Origin: Fimenecus sp045595185
Lineage (GTDB): Bacteria; Bacillota; Clostridia; Oscillospirales; Acutalibacteraceae
NCBI GenBank assembly: GCA_045595185.1
Contig: JAZNZX010000058.1
Span: 1-64,000 of the forward strand
DNA length: 64,000 nt
Reading direction: 5' to 3'
A program made the translations under genes and the position numbers. Position 1 is the first letter of the stretch. The number at the start of each line of letters is the position of its first letter. A model generated the notes under the pieces. It had not been told where the DNA came from, ran no database searches, and saw only the letters and a program-made list of their open reading frames with translations. This document shows, in pieces, positions 60,567 to 64,000 of the stretch.

Positions 60567-61301
60567 ATGAACAAATATGATGAAATGAAAAAAGATATTG
60601 AAGAGCTTATTGAAGAAGGACGGAAATTATATATTGCCATTGATAATGGAGATAAGGACCAATCAAAAGATTTAGTTTATTTTATCGGTTATTATGAAAG
60701 ATGGTATTCAAAAGCACTAACTGTAGTTAAACAATTGTTGCCTGACAGAGTTAATGATTTCGTCTTTTTATATAAAAACGATAAACGAAAGAGTCTCAAT
60801 GTGGAAACATACACCATATCGGACGCATTAAGAAGTATCAGTAGCAATTTTGGATATTATGGGCCACATACTGCAAAGTTATGTGTATTTAGACAAATTA
60901 ACATGATTCAGAGCTGTTTGGATACTTTTGATAGCAAAGTTTATGATATTCAAAACATTTTGCAAGCTGACATTTTTGATTCCGAAATAGATTCAGCGAA
61001 ACATCTTTTGAAAATGGGTTTCTTGCGTGCTGCTGGTGCAATTTGTGGTGTTGTTATTGAAAAACATTTTTTTGGAGTATGTGCCAATCATAATATTAAA
61101 ATAACAAAAAAGAACCCTACAATTGCTGATTATAATGATGCGTTAAAAGACAATATTTATGACACAATTGAGTGGAGAAGAATTCAGCGTTTAGGTGATA
61201 TTCGTAATCTTTGTGACCATAGTAAGGATAGAGAGCCAACCAAAGATGAAGTTGAAGAGCTAATTGCAGGAACTGAAAAAACAATTAAAACTATTTTTTA
61301 G
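60567..61301 (+). CDS. HEPN-domain protein with RX4H motif (candidate defence RNase)
   Basis: The 244-residue protein has an N-terminal helical region (1-130). The C-terminal HEPN-like bundle has FLRAAGAICGVVIEKHF (153-169) and RNLCDH (Arg213-x4-His218), the RX4-6H catalytic signature of HEPN ribonucleases, and then KDEVEELIAGTEKTIK. HEPN RNases cleave RNA in abortive infection and toxin systems. No antitoxin is obvious next door. GAGGT is 7 nt before the ATG. Confidence 0.65.
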   Translation: MNKYDEMKKDIEELIEEGRKLYIAIDNGDKDQSKDLVYFIGYYERWYSKALTVVKQLLPDRVNDFVFLYKNDKRKSLNVETYTISDALRSISSNFGYYGPHTAKLCVFRQINMIQSCLDTFDSKVYDIQNILQADIFDSEIDSAKHLLKMGFLRAAGAICGVVIEKHFFGVCANHNIKITKKNPTIADYNDALKDNIYDTIEWRRIQRLGDIRNLCDHSKDREPTKDEVEELIAGTEKTIKTIF

Positions 61302-61335
61302 GTTATATCTAATTCTTTGAATGGAGTGAATATTT

Positions 61336-62538
61336 TTGAATGTTTTTCTTTTAGGAAACGGTTTCGATTTGCATTTTAAGCTTCCAACTGCATATATTGA
61401 TTTCTTACATACAGTAAAATTTCTTGTTGATTATTATGATGAATCAACAATGGATACAGTTGCAAAAGTGTTTGGTGATGAAAGGCTAAAAAGCAAATGT
61501 AAAAATATTGCTGACAGTTATCTTGAATATGAATATTTTTATAAAGAAATTTCATTACCAAATGATATGATTAAAAATCTGATTGAAAAAGCTAAAACAA
61601 ATATTTGGTATCAATATTTTTCAACTGCAATTGATAAAGAACTTACTTGGATTGATTTTGAGAAGGAAATTGCTATTGTTATAGATTGTTTCAATAAACA
61701 TTTTGATTTAATTGATGAAAGAATCACAGAAGAATATCAAAAGATGGTATATATTTTGTTACAGTTTTCATTTTTCTTAAAAATAGATATAGATGATTTT
61801 GATTGGTGTTTCTTCTGGGGTGTAGATGAAGTTAAAAAAGAATATACGATAGAAAATCCAATTGGTTCAGAACTATATGAAATTGATAAAGAAAAGATTA
61901 TACATGAATTATATTGTTCTCTTCGTGAATTTGCTGATATGCTAAAAGTATATTTAAAACTATTTATTGACTCCTTATCTAATAAACTTCATGAAGAAGA
62001 TTATTCAATGAAAAATAATACATATCCAGATATGCATTGTGCATTCACTTTTAATTATACTAATACGATTGAAAAACTTTACACAACGGAAGAAGATGTT
62101 GTATATCATATACATGGGAATGTAGATGATAATATCGTGTTGGGGGTTAATCCTGATAAATACGATGAATCTGAAAATCTTGATACTTCTTTTATTTGTT
62201 TTAAAAAGTATTTTCAAAGGGTTTTTTATAAGACTGATGTTAGCTTTATAAAGAAAATATCATTTTTATATGAATTTAGAGATAGGGTAACATTAGCTAA
62301 TAGAGATATAACATTGTTTGTTATTGGACATTCTTTAGATGAAACAGATAAAGATATTATTCAAGAGATATTTAATATAGCAACGAAAATAGTAATCTTT
62401 TATCATAAAGTTGAAAAAGTAGGAGATTACATAAAAAATTTAGTTGCAATATATGGCAAAACAGGTTTTGATGCATTAAGGACATCTAAAGATATAGAAT
62501 TCTTGCCACATGAAACATCAGAACTATACCATTCTTGA
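61336..62538 (+). CDS. AbiH-family phage abortive infection protein
   Basis: The 400-residue protein has the AbiH N-terminus (LLGNGFDLHFKLPTAYIDF), then YHIHGNVDDNIVLGVN near residue 255, and a C-terminal FVIGHSLDETDKDII near 330, which together define the family. AbiH causes abortive phage infection in lactococci; the mechanism is unresolved. The start is TTG at 61336 after GGAGTGA. It is very AT-rich. It lies between the HEPN gene and hsdR, all on one strand. Confidence 0.88.
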   Translation: MNVFLLGNGFDLHFKLPTAYIDFLHTVKFLVDYYDESTMDTVAKVFGDERLKSKCKNIADSYLEYEYFYKEISLPNDMIKNLIEKAKTNIWYQYFSTAIDKELTWIDFEKEIAIVIDCFNKHFDLIDERITEEYQKMVYILLQFSFFLKIDIDDFDWCFFWGVDEVKKEYTIENPIGSELYEIDKEKIIHELYCSLREFADMLKVYLKLFIDSLSNKLHEEDYSMKNNTYPDMHCAFTFNYTNTIEKLYTTEEDVVYHIHGNVDDNIVLGVNPDKYDESENLDTSFICFKKYFQRVFYKTDVSFIKKISFLYEFRDRVTLANRDITLFVIGHSLDETDKDIIQEIFNIATKIVIFYHKVEKVGDYIKNLVAIYGKTGFDALRTSKDIEFLPHETSELYHS

Positions 62539-62565
62539 TTATTTTTCCATATAGGAAGTGTGATT

Positions 62566-64000
62566 ATGACTCAATTTGATTTTATTCAGAATAATACTAA
62601 ATACAAAGCTATATATGATGCTTGTGTATTGGCTGAAAATGCTGAAACACCATCGGATATGGCTTTGAGTTGTCGTAATGCTCTTTTGACAATAGTTGAA
62701 TTTATATACGATAAACACAGTGTAGAAATACCGAAAAATGCAACAATGCTTGAGCTTATCGACAACAAACTCATAACAGGGTTTGTTGATAACAGCGTCA
62801 TTCTTGAAACACTTCATTTCATCCGTAAGTTGGGTATGAATGCACAGCACGATAAGAATATCAAGAAAAAACATGCTCGTCTGGCTCTTGATAACCTTGC
62901 TTTCTTTGCAGAGTTTGTATATAGAAAATTTGAAAAGCCTGACACAGTTGCATCTTTCACAATTCCTGCATATATGAGTGAGGCAGAAACCCGTCGTGTT
63001 TACATAGATGTTTATCTTGGTGAAGTTGGTTGGAATGTGCTTGAACCAACTGGCACAACAACTCTGCCAAACGGTACAGTTGTAAAAAGTGGTACAGTAA
63101 TGCCTAATATGGCTTGTTGTGAAATCCCTGTTAAAGATATGCCTAATGCCTCGGGTATCGGGTTCTGCGATTATGTCCTTTATGGCAAGGACGGTAAGCC
63201 ACTTGCTATTGTTGAGGCAAAAAAGACAAGTGTTGATGCAACTGTTGGCATTCAGCAAGTTAAAACCTATGGCGAATGTATGAAAAAGCAATATGGCTAT
63301 GTTCCTGTGCTTTACTATACAAATGGTTATGAAATCTTTGTGATTGACGGACTTTATCCATCCCGTAAGGTGATGGCATTCCATACTGCTGAAGAGCTTG
63401 AATATATGATTCAGAAGCGTAGCAGAAATGATATAACTGACCTTGTAATCCGTGATGATATTTCTGGCAGACCATATCAAAAAATGGCTATAACAAATGT
63501 TTGTGAGCGATTCAATGACCTGCACCGTCGTGGTCTTATCGTTATGGCTACGGGTACAGGTAAAACAAGAGTTTCAATCTCTCTTGTTGAAGTTCTTGCT
63601 CGTAACAAATGGATTAAAAATGTTTTGTTCCTTGCTGACCGTACAAGCCTTGTGCAACAGGCATTCAAGAATTTCCAGAAGATTTTACCTGATATGAGTT
63701 ACTGTGTTCTTTCTGACAAATCTCTCGCAGACGAGCCAAACGCAAGAATCACATTTTCAACTCATCAGACAATGATAAATTATATTGATGCTGAAAACAA
63801 AGAATTCACTTCGGCAAGATTTGACTTGATTATAGTTGACGAGGCACACCGTTCAATCTTCAATAAATACGGCTCAATTTTCTCATATTTTGACTGTTTG
63901 CTTGTAGGTCTTACTGCAACACCAAAAGACGAAGTTGATGCAAATACATATCATCTTTTCAACTGTGAAAATGGCGAACCAAACTTCTCATATTCACTTG
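62566..64000 (+). CDS. hsdR: Type I restriction subunit HsdR (5' part, runs off the window)
   Basis: 478 codons are visible without a stop. An N-terminal DUF4145/HEPN-like helical domain (1-125) is followed by the HSDR_N nuclease domain, with CDYVLYGKDGKPLAIVEAKK (Asp near 203, ExK near 215). The SF2 translocase starts with Walker A MATGTGKTRVS (about 328) and DEAHRS (about 424), then LTATPKDE. With HsdM and HsdS it cleaves unmethylated DNA. AGGAAGTG (62553-62560) precedes the ATG. A 328-codon frame on the opposite strand here is a shadow. Confidence 0.93.
   Translation, partial: MTQFDFIQNNTKYKAIYDACVLAENAETPSDMALSCRNALLTIVEFIYDKHSVEIPKNATMLELIDNKLITGFVDNSVILETLHFIRKLGMNAQHDKNIKKKHARLALDNLAFFAEFVYRKFEKPDTVASFTIPAYMSEAETRRVYIDVYLGEVGWNVLEPTGTTTLPNGTVVKSGTVMPNMACCEIPVKDMPNASGIGFCDYVLYGKDGKPLAIVEAKKTSVDATVGIQQVKTYGECMKKQYGYVPVLYYTNGYEIFVIDGLYPSRKVMAFHTAEELEYMIQKRSRNDITDLVIRDDISGRPYQKMAITNVCERFNDLHRRGLIVMATGTGKTRVSISLVEVLARNKWIKNVLFLADRTSLVQQAFKNFQKILPDMSYCVLSDKSLADEPNARITFSTHQTMINYIDAENKEFTSARFDLIIVDEAHRSIFNKYGSIFSYFDCLLVGLTATPKDEVDANTYHLFNCENGEPNFSYSL

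Larger units (their letters stand above)
48451..64000. mobile_element. Skin-like intervening element in sigG (left part, at least 15.5 kb)
   Basis: It is bounded at 48.45 kb by the broken sigG and headed by a large serine recombinase whose 3' end touches the junction. Cargo in order: recombinase, a 54-codon frame, LytTR two-component system, surface protein with cell-wall hydrolase and InlB repeats, a hairpin-rich intergenic stretch, hsdM, hsdS, four accessory genes including HEPN and AbiH proteins, and hsdR. No capsid, tail or terminase gene is seen in this part. The right boundary is outside the window. Confidence 0.8.

Noticed and set aside
62539..63525. 328-codon open frame on the minus strand
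   Set aside because: It lies wholly opposite hsdR, whose nuclease and helicase motifs are unmistakable. The minus-strand peptide is rich in Cys/His/Ile with no domain and no RBS-led start.
48451..64000. Prophage interpretation of the sigG island
   Set aside because: No capsid, portal, terminase, tail or lysis gene is visible in the 15.5 kb seen. The cargo is regulatory, surface and defence genes. The unseen right part could still hold phage genes.

Overview
The window reads as the chromosome of a low-GC Gram-positive gut bacterium of the class Clostridia, most likely Oscillospirales/Ruminococcaceae. The grounds are AT-rich DNA, strong GGAGG-type ribosome binding sites, frequent GTG/TTG starts, a SigG-type sporulation sigma factor with its YlmC/YmxH neighbour, the glmU-pth-mfd and mazG-HU-rqcP neighbourhoods, and abundant carbohydrate-active enzymes. 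The genus is inference; no rRNA gene is present.

Layout. 1-11.1 kb: small exported proteins, a DUF1846 protein, an AI-2E-type permease, a GH3 beta-glucosidase with swapped domain order, and a divergent Gfo/Idh oxidoreductase plus BNR-repeat protein pair. 11.1-18.7 kb: MATE transporter, tRNA-Pro(CGG), then a tight glycan operon (GH2 beta-galactosidase, GNAT acetyltransferase, GH95 fucosidase). 18.7-20.7 kb: metal-efflux operon (ArsR-type repressor with tandem operators, CDF transporter with a nine-histidine tail, HlyIII protein). 21-24.6 kb: lipoprotein-like or anchored protein, a CREST-like membrane protein, an MFS transporter. 24.8-31.6 kb (minus): metallophosphoesterase, DUF554, mfd, pth and a stand-alone GlmU acetyltransferase domain. 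32-43 kb (plus): recJ, relA, dtd, MBL hydrolase, hemZ, uridine-kinase-like protein, SpoVB-like flippase, mazG, HU and rqcP. 43.4-44.6 kb: tRNA-Pro(TGG), tRNA-Leu(TAA) and a membrane protein behind a very short promoter-hairpin leader. 44.7-48.4 kb (minus): dut, U32 peptidase, zapA, ylmC/ymxH and the 3' half of sigG.

The most striking feature is at 48.45 kb. sigG is cut inside conserved region 2 and a large serine recombinase gene on the same strand abuts the break. From there to the window end lies an island of at least 15.5 kb: recombinase, a LytTR-type two-component system, a divergent 1259-residue CHAP/SH3/InlB-repeat surface protein, a hairpin-rich oriT-like stretch, and a type I restriction-modification operon (hsdM, hsdS ... 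hsdR). Four extra genes sit between hsdS and hsdR, including a HEPN RX4H protein and an AbiH-family protein. This is the arrangement of a skin-like intervening element, but in sigG instead of sigK. Whether it excises, or has killed sigG, cannot be told from this window because the sigG 5' half is not here.

A repeat family pervades the chromosome: REP-like palindromic units (halves gtcattctgagc and gcgaagaatctc) nested in MITE-like elements with TAAATT-type terminal inverted repeats. They also occur inside the island, and one unit is translated in frame inside hsdM.
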